From NCBI RefSeq assembly GCF_022374875.2, contig NZ_CP092427.2, forward strand, positions 124,001-188,000: a stretch of 64,000 bases of DNA, in the 5' to 3' direction. Shown piece after piece: positions 34,981-44,071 of this stretch. The number at the start of each line of letters is the position of its first letter. The first letter of the stretch is position 1. Made by a program: the position numbers and the translations under genes. Under the pieces are notes generated by a model. That model was given only the letters and a program-made list of their open reading frames with translations. It had not been told where the DNA came from and made no database searches. This DNA is from Mycolicibacterium rufum. GTDB lineage: Bacteria > Actinomycetota > Actinomycetes > Mycobacteriales > Mycobacteriaceae.

Positions 34981-35954
34981 GCGCACACCTCCTCGATCAG
35001 TCGGTCCCACTTCGCGAGAAAGCGATCGAGGCCGTAGTGGGCGAGGGCGTGTTCGCGCGCCGCCTTCCCCGCGACCTCGGCAGCGGCGGGATCGCTCACG
35101 AAGCGTGCGAGCGCCTCCCCCAACACCCCGAGATCAGCGCTGATCACGCCCGCCTCGGGAGGCACCGCGAGCGGGGCCATCGTGGCGGCCACCGCGACCA
35201 CCGGCATGCCCGCGCACATCGCCTCCAGCAACGACAGCCCGAGCGACGTCCAGCGAGCGGTGTGCAGGTAGACCCTGCGGCGCGCCACCTCGTCGAGGAC
35301 CGCCGCGCCCGACACGTCGCCCCTGCCGCGCACCTCGCCCCCGCAGCGAGGATCGTGCTCGAGGCCTTCGGTACCCATGCCCCACACCTCGATCGGCACG
35401 TGACGGCTCAGCGGGGCCAGCAGATCGGCTCCGACCGTGCGCCAGCGCCGCACCGGTTCGTTGATCATCGCCGCGGCAGCGGGGACCTCCCCGGTGTACA
35501 GGCTGCCCCGGTCGGCGACGCCGTGCCCGATCACCCGGGTCGGCGCCGATCCGTTGTCCCACATCAACTCGTTGAATTCGGTGACGTGCACCAGCGGGAT
35601 GTCCGACCGGTCGGCGAGGGGATGCACACTGTCCACGGCGTAGGGCCGCGGCGCGTTGTGCTCGACGAACACGGCCGCGACGTCGATCCCCGGCGTGCGG
35701 CCGCAGAACCTCGTCACGAGTTCGATGTCGGCGGGCCGCTGCAGCACCACCAGATCGACGTCGGTGTCGGACAGCTCCCCGACGGGGATCTCTGTGGCCT
35801 GCGGCCACGTTCGGCCCGCCAGCCCGCGACCGTCGGCGTCGCGCTCGGCGTCGACCGGCACGAGATAGCGGTGCCGGCCCGCGACGAACGACTCCGTCCA
35901 CGAGCCGTGCACGTGCCAGATCAGCACGTTGCGTGGCACCTGGGACGAAGGCAT
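34977..35954 (-). CDS. GT4-like glycosyltransferase
   Basis: This 325-residue protein begins MPSSQVPRNVLIWHVHGSWT; a longer frame upstream has no ribosome site. It shows the GT-B pattern in reduced form: VAAVFVEHNAPRPYAVDSVH, VIGHGVADRGSLYTGEVPA and LHTARWTSLGLSLLEAMCAG followed by MPVVAVAATM. The second Glu of the E-x7-E motif is present, the first position is replaced. It could transfer a sugar in the same pathway as the neighbouring GT4 protein, with which it overlaps by four bases. The function is not proven. Confidence 0.75.
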   Translation of the reverse strand: MPSSQVPRNVLIWHVHGSWTESFVAGRHRYLVPVDAERDADGRGLAGRTWPQATEIPVGELSDTDVDLVVLQRPADIELVTRFCGRTPGIDVAAVFVEHNAPRPYAVDSVHPLADRSDIPLVHVTEFNELMWDNGSAPTRVIGHGVADRGSLYTGEVPAAAAMINEPVRRWRTVGADLLAPLSRHVPIEVWGMGTEGLEHDPRCGGEVRGRGDVSGAAVLDEVARRRVYLHTARWTSLGLSLLEAMCAGMPVVAVAATMAPLAVPPEAGVISADLGVLGEALARFVSDPAAAEVAGKAAREHALAHYGLDRFLAKWDRLIEEVCA

Positions 35955-36098
35955 GAGCGCCGAAATACCCTTAAGAGAATTCACCAAACTCGAAAGCCGG
36001 GAAAAGTTACGACGGGCTCCGTGGCTCGAAAACACCTGTCAAACAGCGAATTTCGCGCAGCGATCGATGACCGTCCGGCCCGCGGCGGCGTAGGCCGC

Positions 36099-37241
36099 TC
36101 AGGCGGAGGTGGCCAGCGCGCGGCGCGCGGCCGCTTCGAACGCCACCTCGGCATCGGTGGACACGCGGTCCCAGGAGTAGCGCGACCGCGCCCTGGCCCG
36201 CCCGGCCAGTCCCATCCCCTGCCGCAGGACGTTCTGACCGAGAACCGACCGGAGCGCACGGCTCAGCGCCGCCGCATTTCGGGGCGGCACCAGCAACCCC
36301 GTCACGTCGGCGATGACCGCGTCGCGTGGTCCACCGGCCTCGGTGGCGACGACCGTGGCGCCACACGCCATGGCCCGCAACACCGCCCGCGCGTCCGGGT
36401 CGTACAGAGCCGGACAGACCGCGACGTCGGCGGACCGCAACCAGGAGGCGATCTCGCGATCCTCGGTGGTGACCACCACGTGGACGCGAGCGCTCACCCC
36501 CAGTCGCTCCGCTGCGGCGAGCAGCCGTCGGGCGCCGTCACCGCCGGCGATGACCACCAATTCGGCAGCGGGTAGGGAGGGGAGCACCGCAAGGACCTGC
36601 TCGAGGCCTTGGTCCGGCGAGAAGTCCTGCGCGAGCGCGACGATCCGGTGACGCTCGCGGCCGCGGGCCGCGACGTCTCCGTCGAGACTGTAGGCGTCGA
36701 CATCGACGCCGGACGGCAGCACGCTGACCCGTGCCCGCGGGCAGCCCATGCGGATGACCTCGTCCATCTCATCGGTGCAGGCGGTGGTCACCGCGGTCGC
36801 GTTGCGCGCCAGCAGCGTCTCCAGCTTGACGGCCGTGCCGTTCATCGCCGGCGCGCCCGGATGTCCCTGCTCCCGGGTCGTCAACTGGTGGAAGGCCTGC
36901 ACAATCGGGACCGGGCGGTGCTTGGCGGCCAGTTGTGCCGCCATCCCGTACGCCCAGCCGTGACAGTGCACGGCGTCGGGCGGGTCCTGCGACCAATCGT
37001 CGATCAGGAATCGACCCATCTCGCCGATCATCGGCATGAGGTCCTCGGGACGTTGGCGATCGGTCACGTCGACGGGGATCGGGATCAAGCGATGTCCGCC
37101 CGCGGCGACCTCGGCCGCCACCGGCGATGCGGTCAGCACACGCACCTCGTGACCCCGGCGCGTCAGGGCGCCCGCCAAGCTCTCGAGGTCGTACCGCCCG
37201 TCCGCACGCCCGAGCAGATCGCCCACCACCGCCAGTCTCAT
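36099..37241 (-). CDS. GT4-like glycosyltransferase with degenerate catalytic motif
   Basis: The 380-residue protein has a GT-B fold: MRLAVVGDLLGRADGRYDLE at the start, PDAVHCHGWAYGMAAQLAAK, and donor-domain segments RIVALAQDFSPDQGLEQVLA and ELVVIAGGDGARRLLAAAER. The usual E-x7-E motif reads YDPDARAVLRAMACG, with Asp and Arg at the two Glu positions, so catalysis may be altered or lost. Related proteins in the window (33769) keep the motif. The ATG at 37241 follows an inverted repeat (TGTGGA-AAG-TCCACA). A 144-base gap separates it from the next gene downstream. Confidence 0.78.
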   Translation of the reverse strand: MRLAVVGDLLGRADGRYDLESLAGALTRRGHEVRVLTASPVAAEVAAGGHRLIPIPVDVTDRQRPEDLMPMIGEMGRFLIDDWSQDPPDAVHCHGWAYGMAAQLAAKHRPVPIVQAFHQLTTREQGHPGAPAMNGTAVKLETLLARNATAVTTACTDEMDEVIRMGCPRARVSVLPSGVDVDAYSLDGDVAARGRERHRIVALAQDFSPDQGLEQVLAVLPSLPAAELVVIAGGDGARRLLAAAERLGVSARVHVVVTTEDREIASWLRSADVAVCPALYDPDARAVLRAMACGATVVATEAGGPRDAVIADVTGLLVPPRNAAALSRALRSVLGQNVLRQGMGLAGRARARSRYSWDRVSTDAEVAFEAAARRALATSA

Positions 37242-37383
37242 AGCTGTGGAAAGTCCACAAGCGGCATAGGTCAAACGCACCAAAGCGAAGCACTTCGTTC
37301 CCAGGACGAGACGGTTCGTCCTCCGGATGATGCGTCTGTCCGCGTCGTCGCATAACCCCGTCGAGCGGGGGTACGCCGTGATC
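37242..37383. promoter_or_regulatory. divergent intergenic region with three inverted repeats
   Basis: This 142-base gap separates the GT4-like gene and the CheB-like gene. It contains TGTGGA-AAG-TCCACA (37245-37259), CGAAG-CA-CTTCG (37286-37297) and AGGACGA-gacggt-TCGTCCT (37303-37322). Such symmetry fits operators or hairpins in divergent leaders. No clear promoter boxes can be assigned. Confidence 0.4.
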
Positions 37384-38394
37384 ATGAGCGACCCACGAGA
37401 TCGCCGACTTCGCGGCGTCGTCGCTGTGGGCGCCTCGGCGGGGGGCGTCGAAGCGCTCACTCGCGTGGCCGAAGGGCTGCCGGGCGATCTGCCCTACGCG
37501 GTGCTGATGGCGTTGCACCTCCCCCGTCATGCGCCCAGTGTGCTGGCCGATATCGTCGACCGCCGCACCGCGCTGCCCGCCGTGGCCGCGCAAGACGGCA
37601 TGAAACTCGAACCGGGCCGGATCTACGTCGCCGTCCCGGGACACCACCTGCTCACCCAGGATCACCACATCGTGCTGTCGACCGGTCCCACCGAGAGCGG
37701 TCACAGCCCGGCGCTCAACGCCCTGTTCCGCTCGGCGGCGCTGGCATTCGGCCCCCGCGCCATCGCGGTGCTGCTGTCGGGTGTGCTCGACGACGGCGTG
37801 CTCGGTCTCGCGGCCATCCGATCGCAGGGCGGCACCACGGTGTGTCAGACACCCGAGGATGCGCTGTTCCCGGACATGCCGAACAACGCGCTGCGCGCGG
37901 GCGTGGTCGATCACACGGTGTCCGCCGCCGACGTGGGCCCGCTGCTGCGGAAACTCGCGGCCGAAGAGGTACGTCCGCCGCGGCGGACGCCCGACCCCAG
38001 CCTGGCGACCGAGAACCAGATCGCGATGTCCGACCGTTTCCAATCCGCGGGCGAGTCCGAGAGCTTCCCCGAACCGACGGGGTTCATCTGTCCCGATTGC
38101 AAGGGCTCGCTGCAAGCCGCGGGCGACGCGCATTTCCGCTGCCATGTCGGCCATGCGTGGACCGCTGATGCCTTGCTGTCTGCACGCGACCGCGAGGTGG
38201 AGAGCGCGATCTGGGTGGCGGTACGCAGTCTGACCGAGAAGTCGCGACTGGCCCATCAACTGGCCGAGAAGGCCACGTCGATCGTTGTGCAGCAACGGTA
38301 TTCGGATATGGCCGCTGAGACCGACAAGGCGCTCGCCGTGCTGCGTGAGCGGCTCGCCCTTGTCGAGGACGGATTTCGCACACCCGATGACTGA
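37384..38394 (+). CDS. CheB-type methylesterase-like protein with C-terminal Cys/His motif
   Basis: This 336-residue protein has a CheB catalytic domain without a receiver domain: VVAVGASAGGVEALTRV (catalytic Ser), ALHLPRHAPSVLADIVDR (His) and LLSGVLDDGVLGLAAIRSQG (Asp). The C-terminal third carries FICPDCKGSLQAAGDAHFRC and HVGHAW, a small zinc-ribbon-like Cys/His cluster, followed by a helical tail. Mycobacteria have no flagellar chemotaxis, so it probably acts in a non-motility signalling pathway, perhaps opposing the CheR-PAS protein at 20101. It overlaps the STAS-ATPase gene by eight bases. Confidence 0.85.
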   Translation: MSDPRDRRLRGVVAVGASAGGVEALTRVAEGLPGDLPYAVLMALHLPRHAPSVLADIVDRRTALPAVAAQDGMKLEPGRIYVAVPGHHLLTQDHHIVLSTGPTESGHSPALNALFRSAALAFGPRAIAVLLSGVLDDGVLGLAAIRSQGGTTVCQTPEDALFPDMPNNALRAGVVDHTVSAADVGPLLRKLAAEEVRPPRRTPDPSLATENQIAMSDRFQSAGESESFPEPTGFICPDCKGSLQAAGDAHFRCHVGHAWTADALLSARDREVESAIWVAVRSLTEKSRLAHQLAEKATSIVVQQRYSDMAAETDKALAVLRERLALVEDGFRTPDD

Positions 38395-39139
38395 GCGCAG
38401 CGACGTCGTGATCTCCACGCACCGGTCCTCGGGGACCGCCACCCTGGTGATCACGGGGACGCTGGACAGCACAACCTACCGCGAGGTGCGCGACAGCGTC
38501 ATCAAGACCGCGCTCGACGAACCCGCCGCGGTGATCGTCGATGTCAGCGGTCTCGACGCGCCGGCGCTCACCGCGTGGACCGCCTTCACCAGCGCCCGCT
38601 GGCATGTCAGCACATGGCCCGACGTGCCGGTGGTCCTCCTGTGCGCCGACGAGGTCGGACGCGCGAGGATCCGGCGCAGTGGCGTGACGCGGTACGTCCC
38701 CCTGATCGGCAGCCCCGATGACGTGCCTGCCGCCGTCGGCGACCGGCACCGACTCCGTCGTCGCGCCCGCACACAGTTCGACGCGTCACCGACGAGCCTG
38801 CGCTCCGCGCGCCGCTTCACCGCGGACTGCCTGACGGCGTGGGCGCGCTCGGACATGATCCTCGTGGCGTCGACCGTGGTGACGGTGTTCATGGAGAACG
38901 TCCTCGCCCACACCCTGAGCATGCCGGTGGTACTGCTGGAGACCGTCGACGACAGTGTCACGGTGGCGGTGAGTGACCATGATCCTCTACCGGCGGTGCG
39001 GCACGAGACGTCGGCGACCGGCGCCCACACCGTCTCCGGCCTCGCCGTGGTCACGGCGCTCAGCCGTGCCTGGGGCAGCAGCCCCGCGGCGGGCGGGAAG
39101 ACGGTGTGGGCGTTACTCGGTCCCGAGAATCGGCTCTAG
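38387..39139 (+). CDS. STAS-like domain fused to HATPase (RsbW-type) anti-sigma regulator
   Basis: The 250-residue product starts MTERSDVVISTHRSSGTATL. Residues 1-110 resemble a STAS domain (VITGTLDSTTYREVRDSVIK, VIVDVSGLDAPALTAWTAFT), but the usual phospho-acceptor Ser after DVSGLD is not seen. Residues 135-250 form a GHKL ATPase fold: N-box VVTVFMENVLAHTL with Glu and Asn, and GAHTVSGLAVVTALSRAWGS then GKTVWALLG. Such ATPases bind sigma factors or kinase partners in stress circuits. Fusion of both domains suggests self-regulation. It follows the CheB-like gene by overlap; a SigF-like sigma factor is encoded at 17286. Confidence 0.82.
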   Translation: MTERSDVVISTHRSSGTATLVITGTLDSTTYREVRDSVIKTALDEPAAVIVDVSGLDAPALTAWTAFTSARWHVSTWPDVPVVLLCADEVGRARIRRSGVTRYVPLIGSPDDVPAAVGDRHRLRRRARTQFDASPTSLRSARRFTADCLTAWARSDMILVASTVVTVFMENVLAHTLSMPVVLLETVDDSVTVAVSDHDPLPAVRHETSATGAHTVSGLAVVTALSRAWGSSPAAGGKTVWALLGPENRL

Positions 39140-39143
39140 CGCG

Positions 39144-41390
39144 TCAGCGCAGATCGAACCGATCGTTGTTCATCACCTTGACCCAGGCGGCGACGAAGTC
39201 CTCGACGAACTTGCCCTTGCTGTCGTCCTGCGCGTACACCTCGGCGATGGCGCGCAGCACCGAGTTCGAGCCGAACACGAGGTCGTTCGACGTGGCCGTC
39301 CACTTCAGGTCGCCGGTGGCCCGGTCGCGACCCTCGTAGACGTTCTCGGTCGCCTCCGACGGCTTCCACTGCGTGCCCATGTCGAGCAGGTTGGTGAAGA
39401 AGTCGTTGGTCAGGGCGCCCGGCGTCTGGGTGAACACGCCGTGCTTGGTTCCGCCGTGATTGGCCCCGATGACGCGCAGACCGCCGACCAGAGCGGTCAT
39501 CTCGGGCGCCGTCAGGTCCAGCAGGTACGCCTTGTCCACCAGCAACTGCTCCTGCGGGGTCTTGTCCCCCGGACGCGCGTAGTTACGGAACCCGTCGGCC
39601 TTGGTCTCCAGCACCGCGAACGACTCCACGTCGGTCTCCGCCTGCGACGCGTCGGTCCGGCCCGGCGCAAAGTGCACGTCGATCTCGTAACCGGCGTCCT
39701 TGGCGGCCTTCTCGACCGCCGCGGACCCGGCCAGCACGATCACGTCGGCCAGCGAGATCTTCTTGCCGCCCGACGCCGATGCGTTGAAGTCCTGCTGGAT
39801 CTTCTCCAGCACCGGCAGCACCTTGTCCAGCTCGGACGGCTCGTTGACCTCCCAGTTGCGCTGCGGCTCCAGGCGCAGCCGCGCCCCGTTCGCGCCGCCG
39901 CGCTTGTCCGTGCCGCGGAAGCTGGCAGCCGCCGCCCACGCCGTCTTGACCAGCTGCGGCACCGACAGACCCGAGGACAGAATGGTCGCCTTCAGGGACG
40001 CGATGTCCGCCTCGTCGACCAGCTCGTGGTCGACGGCCGGCACCGGGTCCTGCCACAGCTGCGGCTCGGCGACCCACGGTCCGAGGTAGCGGCTGACCGG
40101 CCCCATGTCGCGGTGCATCAGCTTGTACCAGGCCTTGGCGAACGCCTCGTTCATCTCCTCGGGATGATCGAGCCAGCGCCGGGTGATCTGGCCGTAGATC
40201 GGGTCGACGCGCATCGACACGTCGGTGACGAGCATGGTGGGCTTGCGCGGCGGTCCGCCGAACGGATCCGGGATGGTGGCCTCGGCGTCCTTGGCCTCGA
40301 ACTGCCAGGCCCCGGCCGGGCTCTTGGTCAGCTCCCACTCGTTGCCGTACAGGATCTCCAGGTAGCCGTTGCTCCACTGCGTCGGCGTGCCGGTCCACAC
40401 GACCTCCAGGCCGCTGGTGATCGTGTCAGCCCCCTTGCCGGAGCCGAACGGGCACTTCCAGCCCAGGCCCTGATCCTCGATCGGCGCGCCCTCGGGCTCG
40501 GGCCCCATGCCCTCGTCCGGCCCGGCGCCGTGGGTCTTGCCCAGGGTGTGGCCGCCGACGATCAGCGCGGCGGTCTCCTCGTCGTTCATCGCCATCCGGC
40601 CGAAGGTCTCGCGGATGTCGTGCGCGGCCGCCAGCGGGTCCGGCTTGCCTTCCGGCCCTTCGGGATTGACGTAGATCAGACCCATCGTGGTAGCGCCGAA
40701 CGGCTCGGCGAGCCGACGGTCGCTGTCGTTGGTGCCGCCGTAGCGCTTGTCGGTGCCCAGCCAGGTGTCCTCCTGGCCCCACAGCATCTCCTCGGGCTCC
40801 CAGATGTCCTCACGGCCGAAGGCGAAGCCGAAGGTCTGGAATCCCGCCGACTCCAGCGCGGCGTTGCCGGCGTAGGCGATCAGATCGGCCCAGGAGATCT
40901 TGTTGCCGTACTTGCGCTTGATGGGCCACAGCAGGCGGCGGGCCTTGTCCAGGTTGGCGTTGTCGGGCCAGCTGTTGAGCGGGGCGAACCGCTGCGCCCC
41001 CTGGCCGGCCCCGCCGCGCCCGTCGTAGATGCGGTACGTGCCTGCGGCATGCCAGCTCATCCGGATGAACAGACCCGCGTAGCTGCCGTAGTCGGCGGGC
41101 CACCAGTCCTGGGAGGTGGTGACCACCTCGTGAACGTCGCGCTTGAACGCCTCCACGTCGAGCTTGGCGAACTCGGTGGCGTAGTCGAAAGCCTCGCCGA
41201 GCGGGTTGCCCTTCTCGTTCTGCTTGTGCAGCACCGAGACGTCGACCTGCTCGGGCCACCAGTCCTTGTTCGTCAGCGGCGCATGGACTTTGGGCTCCGG
41301 CGCGTCGATGACCGGGTTCTCGCTCTCGCTGTGACTGTGGGTCTTGGTGTCTGAATGCGGCGGGCGGGCATCGGACGTATCAGAGGACAC
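39144..41390 (-). CDS. katG: catalase-peroxidase KatG
   Basis: This 748-residue haem enzyme has both peroxidase domains of KatG. The N-terminal active site reads [20 protein letters not shown] (Arg, Trp, distal His), the proximal side [13 protein letters not shown] (His), and the Trp-Tyr-Met crosslink partners lie at [15 protein letters not shown] and GRMAMNDEE. The Ser in [10 protein letters not shown] corresponds to the residue altered in isoniazid-resistant M. tuberculosis (Ser315); it is intact here. The enzyme removes hydrogen peroxide and activates isoniazid. GTG start with AAAGGGA upstream. It follows furA by 33 bases. Confidence 0.98.
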   Translation of the reverse strand: MSSDTSDARPPHSDTKTHSHSESENPVIDAPEPKVHAPLTNKDWWPEQVDVSVLHKQNEKGNPLGEAFDYATEFAKLDVEAFKRDVHEVVTTSQDWWPADYGSYAGLFIRMSWHAAGTYRIYDGRGGAGQGAQRFAPLNSWPDNANLDKARRLLWPIKRKYGNKISWADLIAYAGNAALESAGFQTFGFAFGREDIWEPEEMLWGQEDTWLGTDKRYGGTNDSDRRLAEPFGATTMGLIYVNPEGPEGKPDPLAAAHDIRETFGRMAMNDEETAALIVGGHTLGKTHGAGPDEGMGPEPEGAPIEDQGLGWKCPFGSGKGADTITSGLEVVWTGTPTQWSNGYLEILYGNEWELTKSPAGAWQFEAKDAEATIPDPFGGPPRKPTMLVTDVSMRVDPIYGQITRRWLDHPEEMNEAFAKAWYKLMHRDMGPVSRYLGPWVAEPQLWQDPVPAVDHELVDEADIASLKATILSSGLSVPQLVKTAWAAAASFRGTDKRGGANGARLRLEPQRNWEVNEPSELDKVLPVLEKIQQDFNASASGGKKISLADVIVLAGSAAVEKAAKDAGYEIDVHFAPGRTDASQAETDVESFAVLETKADGFRNYARPGDKTPQEQLLVDKAYLLDLTAPEMTALVGGLRVIGANHGGTKHGVFTQTPGALTNDFFTNLLDMGTQWKPSEATENVYEGRDRATGDLKWTATSNDLVFGSNSVLRAIAEVYAQDDSKGKFVEDFVAAWVKVMNNDRFDLR

Positions 41391-41423
41391 AACATTCCCT
41401 TTCGATGATGGATGACGAGCTGA

Positions 41424-41861
41424 TCACGGCTGTGATCGGGTCTGCAGGGTGCAGTCGGGGCACAGGCCCCAGAAGATGACCTCGGCCTCGTCGACGTCGA
41501 ATCCGAGGTCGTCCGACGCGGTCAGGCACGGCGCCTCACCCACGGCGCAGTCCACGTCGGCGACCACACCGCAGGATCGGCACACGATGTGGTGGTGGTT
41601 GTCGCCGACGCGGGCCTCGTAGCGGGCCAGGTGGCCGGCGGGCTGGATGCGCCGCACCAGGCCGGTCGCGGTCAGTGCGTTGAGGGCGTCGTACACCGTC
41701 TGGCGGGAGATGTCGGGCTGCTCGTCCCGCGCGGCACCGATGATGACCTCGGTATCGGCGTGCGGATGGTGTTCGACGGCGTGCATCACCGCCATCCGGG
41801 GGCGGGTCACCCGCAGCCCCACTGACTTGAGCGCGTCCGCGTACTGAGGATCGTCGGCCAT
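41424..41861 (-). CDS. furA: FurA-type ferric uptake regulator
   Basis: This 145-residue protein shows the Fur-family winged helix ([21 protein letters not shown], then [20 protein letters not shown]) and metal sites: [20 protein letters not shown] (structural and regulatory His), CGVVADVDC, and the final Cys pair WGLCPDCTL. It lies directly upstream of katG, the standard mycobacterial furA-katG pair, in which FurA represses its own operon and peroxide relieves repression. The ATG coincides with the position expected for a leaderless transcript from the predicted promoter. Confidence 0.95.
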   Translation of the reverse strand: MADDPQYADALKSVGLRVTRPRMAVMHAVEHHPHADTEVIIGAARDEQPDISRQTVYDALNALTATGLVRRIQPAGHLARYEARVGDNHHHIVCRSCGVVADVDCAVGEAPCLTASDDLGFDVDEAEVIFWGLCPDCTLQTRSQP

Positions 41862-41868
41862 CCCCACG

Positions 41869-41913
41869 ATCTTGGCCCGTTTTCTGGATGGGATCAAGTT
41901 TTTCCGAAAATCT
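41869..41913 (-). promoter_or_regulatory. furA promoter and AT-rich FurA operator
   Basis: On the minus strand -35 TTGATC (41897-41892) and -10 CAAGAT (41874-41869) are separated by exactly 17 bases, with seven bases from the -10 to the furA ATG, so the transcript is probably leaderless. The AT-rich AGATTTTCGGAAAAAC just upstream of and overlapping the -35 resembles the FurA-binding sequence known upstream of mycobacterial furA. Confidence 0.7.
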
Positions 41914-41972
41914 CTTGGCGGCAACCGCTCACCACGTCGTGTGAGCGGGCCCGTGCCGGGTAACGGCGCACC

Positions 41973-42758
41973 ATGACCCCTCCAGATCTCGCCCTCGTCA
42001 CCGGCGCCTCCAGCGGTATCGGACTGGAACTCGCGCACAATTTCGCCCGCAACGGATACGACCTCGTGGTCGCCGCGGAGGACGACGCCATTCACGGCGT
42101 CCCCGCCGAACTGGCCGCCTACGGCGGCGCCGTCCAACCGGTGCAGGTCGACCTCCGGACAGCCGACGGCGTCGAGCACCTGTTCGCCAGCACCATCGAG
42201 GGCGGCCGTACGCTCGCCGCGGCGGCCCTCAACGCGGGTCTCGGCCGTGGCGAGATGTTCCTCAAGAGTGAACTCTCCGACGATCTGAGCATCATCGATC
42301 TCAACGTGCGCTCCACGGTGCACCTGGCCAAACTGGTCCTGCGCGATATGGCCAACCGGGACCGCGGCAAGGTGCTGTTCACGTCGTCGGTGGCGTCGAT
42401 GATGCCGGGGTCCTATCAGCCCGTGTACAACGCGTCGAAGTCGTTCGTGCAGTCGTTCGCCAAAGCGCTGCAGGACGAACTGCGGGACACCTCGATCACG
42501 GTGACCGCACTGCTACCCGGCCCGACCGACACGGACTTCTTCGCCCGCGCCAAGATGCTCGACTCCCCGATCGGCAGGATGCGCAAGGACGACCCGGCCC
42601 AGGTGGCCCGTCAGGGCTTCGAGGCGCTGATGCGCGGGGACCGGCAGGTGGTCGCCGGTTCGCTGAGTTCCAAGGTGATGGGAACGGTGTCGCGGGTGCT
42701 CCCCGATCCGGTCAAGGCCGTCGGGAACCGACTGATCTCGGCTCCTCTGCGACGCTGA
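41973..42758 (+). CDS. short-chain dehydrogenase/reductase
   Basis: A 261-residue classical SDR with [20 protein letters not shown] (cofactor loop), [17 protein letters not shown], catalytic Ser in [14 protein letters not shown] and the Y-x3-K pair in [14 protein letters not shown]. The C-terminus has [20 protein letters not shown], a conserved dimer segment. The substrate is unknown. It converges with the acyltransferase 3 gene; their ends overlap by 47 bases. It is divergent from furA, from which it is separated by the AT-rich FurA operator, so it might be influenced by FurA, though this is only positional inference. Confidence 0.87.
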   Translation: MTPPDLALVTGASSGIGLELAHNFARNGYDLVVAAEDDAIHGVPAELAAYGGAVQPVQVDLRTADGVEHLFASTIEGGRTLAAAALNAGLGRGEMFLKSELSDDLSIIDLNVRSTVHLAKLVLRDMANRDRGKVLFTSSVASMMPGSYQPVYNASKSFVQSFAKALQDELRDTSITVTALLPGPTDTDFFARAKMLDSPIGRMRKDDPAQVARQGFEALMRGDRQVVAGSLSSKVMGTVSRVLPDPVKAVGNRLISAPLRR

Positions 42759-44013
42759 TCCGGCCACCCGCGGACGCGGTGATCCGGGCCGCGATCGCCG
42801 CCGTCAGGAACGCCGCGAGCATCACCCATCCCCCGCCGGCGAGCCCGGCCTTGGCGGTGAGGACGAGCGCCACCCCGGCTGCGCAGACCAGCGCGCCGGT
42901 GACGGCGGCCGACACGCCGCGGGCCGGCACGGCAGCATCCCACCACGGCAGCCGTCGGTGTTCGACCGGGGACAGCACCACGAAGAACACGCCCATCACG
43001 ACCGCGAAGACGGCGGCCCGCAGCGCCAGCAGTGCCCAGAAGTCGGGGGCATGCACGTCATAGGCGTCCAGCCCGAGCGCGCTGAGGCCGAAGGCGGACA
43101 CCGCGATCGCCGGGATGTGCCACAGGTACAGCGTCATCGCCCCGGCGTTGCCCGCGGCCACCGCGCGCCAGACCCGCGGCCGCTGCGCCCAGCGCTGCAG
43201 CATTCCGGCGCCGAGCACGAACGCACACGACATCCAGGTGCAGTGCAGCGCCAGCAGCATCGTCGGCGGCGACACATTGGAGACGCGCTCAGCACCGGTC
43301 ACCACCAGCGAGACGTCGTAGGGTCCCACGGCGGCGAGCGTCAGTTGCGCAGCGAACGCCGCGAGCGCGGTCGCGGCGGCGGCGCGGACACCGACCAACC
43401 GACGCGCGTACGCGACGCCGAGCAGCACCGGGATCAACCACACCACCAGGAAGTTGCCGAGGCCGGCCGCCGGGTCACCGGTCGCGAAGCGGGCGGCGTC
43501 GCCGAGCGCGGCGAGGACCAGCAGGCCGGCGAGCGTGGTGCCGACGGCACGGCCGGTGGACAACCGGGTCAGGGCCGGCACGAACGCCAGCGCCACCAGA
43601 TACACACCGAGGAACCACAGCAGCGCCACGCTTTCCCGGCCGACCCGGTCGGCCGACTCCGTCCCGAGCAGCACGCGGAGGGCGACGAGGCCGACCGTCC
43701 ACGCGGCGAGATAGACGAACACCGGTCGGCACAATCGCTGGGCCCGGGTGAACAGCCAGACGCCCCATGGGGTTCCGGTGCGGTACCCGTAGGCGCCGGC
43801 GGCGCCACCGGCCAGGAAGAACAGCGGCATGACCTGGACGATCCAGGTGACAGGCGCGATGGCGGGCAGTGCGCCGATCAGGTTGGCGACGTGCACGCCG
43901 CGGTCGTCGACGGACGCCAGCAGCAGGGCGCAGTGCCCGAACATCACGACGACGAGGGCGGCGATCCGCGCGACGTCGACGGCCCGGTCGCGCTCGGGGG
44001 TCGCTGTGGTCAT
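42712..44013 (-). CDS. acyltransferase family 3 integral membrane protein
   Basis: The 433-residue product has about ten to eleven hydrophobic helices. The N-terminal motif AVDVARIAALVVVMFGHCAL carries the catalytic-site His of the OatA/NodX-type acyltransferase 3 family, and FVYLAAWTVGLVALRVLL and TLYLWHIPAIAVSAFGLS are further family segments. Such proteins acylate sugars or lipids on the outer side of the membrane, using acyl donors from inside. Substrate unknown. Start chosen at ATG 44013. The 3' end overlaps the SDR gene. Confidence 0.88.
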   Translation of the reverse strand: MTTATPERDRAVDVARIAALVVVMFGHCALLLASVDDRGVHVANLIGALPAIAPVTWIVQVMPLFFLAGGAAGAYGYRTGTPWGVWLFTRAQRLCRPVFVYLAAWTVGLVALRVLLGTESADRVGRESVALLWFLGVYLVALAFVPALTRLSTGRAVGTTLAGLLVLAALGDAARFATGDPAAGLGNFLVVWLIPVLLGVAYARRLVGVRAAAATALAAFAAQLTLAAVGPYDVSLVVTGAERVSNVSPPTMLLALHCTWMSCAFVLGAGMLQRWAQRPRVWRAVAAGNAGAMTLYLWHIPAIAVSAFGLSALGLDAYDVHAPDFWALLALRAAVFAVVMGVFFVVLSPVEHRRLPWWDAAVPARGVSAAVTGALVCAAGVALVLTAKAGLAGGGWVMLAAFLTAAIAARITASAGGRISVAEEPRSVGSRRP

Positions 44014-44071
44014 GACGCCAGCATGCCCGCCGGAGCGCATGCGCCGAATGAGTAGTTCTACGCCGGTGCGC

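Noticed and set aside
38973..41354. Long plus-strand open frame opposite katG
   Set aside because: The Arg/Leu/Val-rich product has no domain, while katG has all active-site residues.
39144..41390. Isoniazid-resistance change in KatG
   Set aside because: The Ser residue in TSGLEVVW is unchanged.
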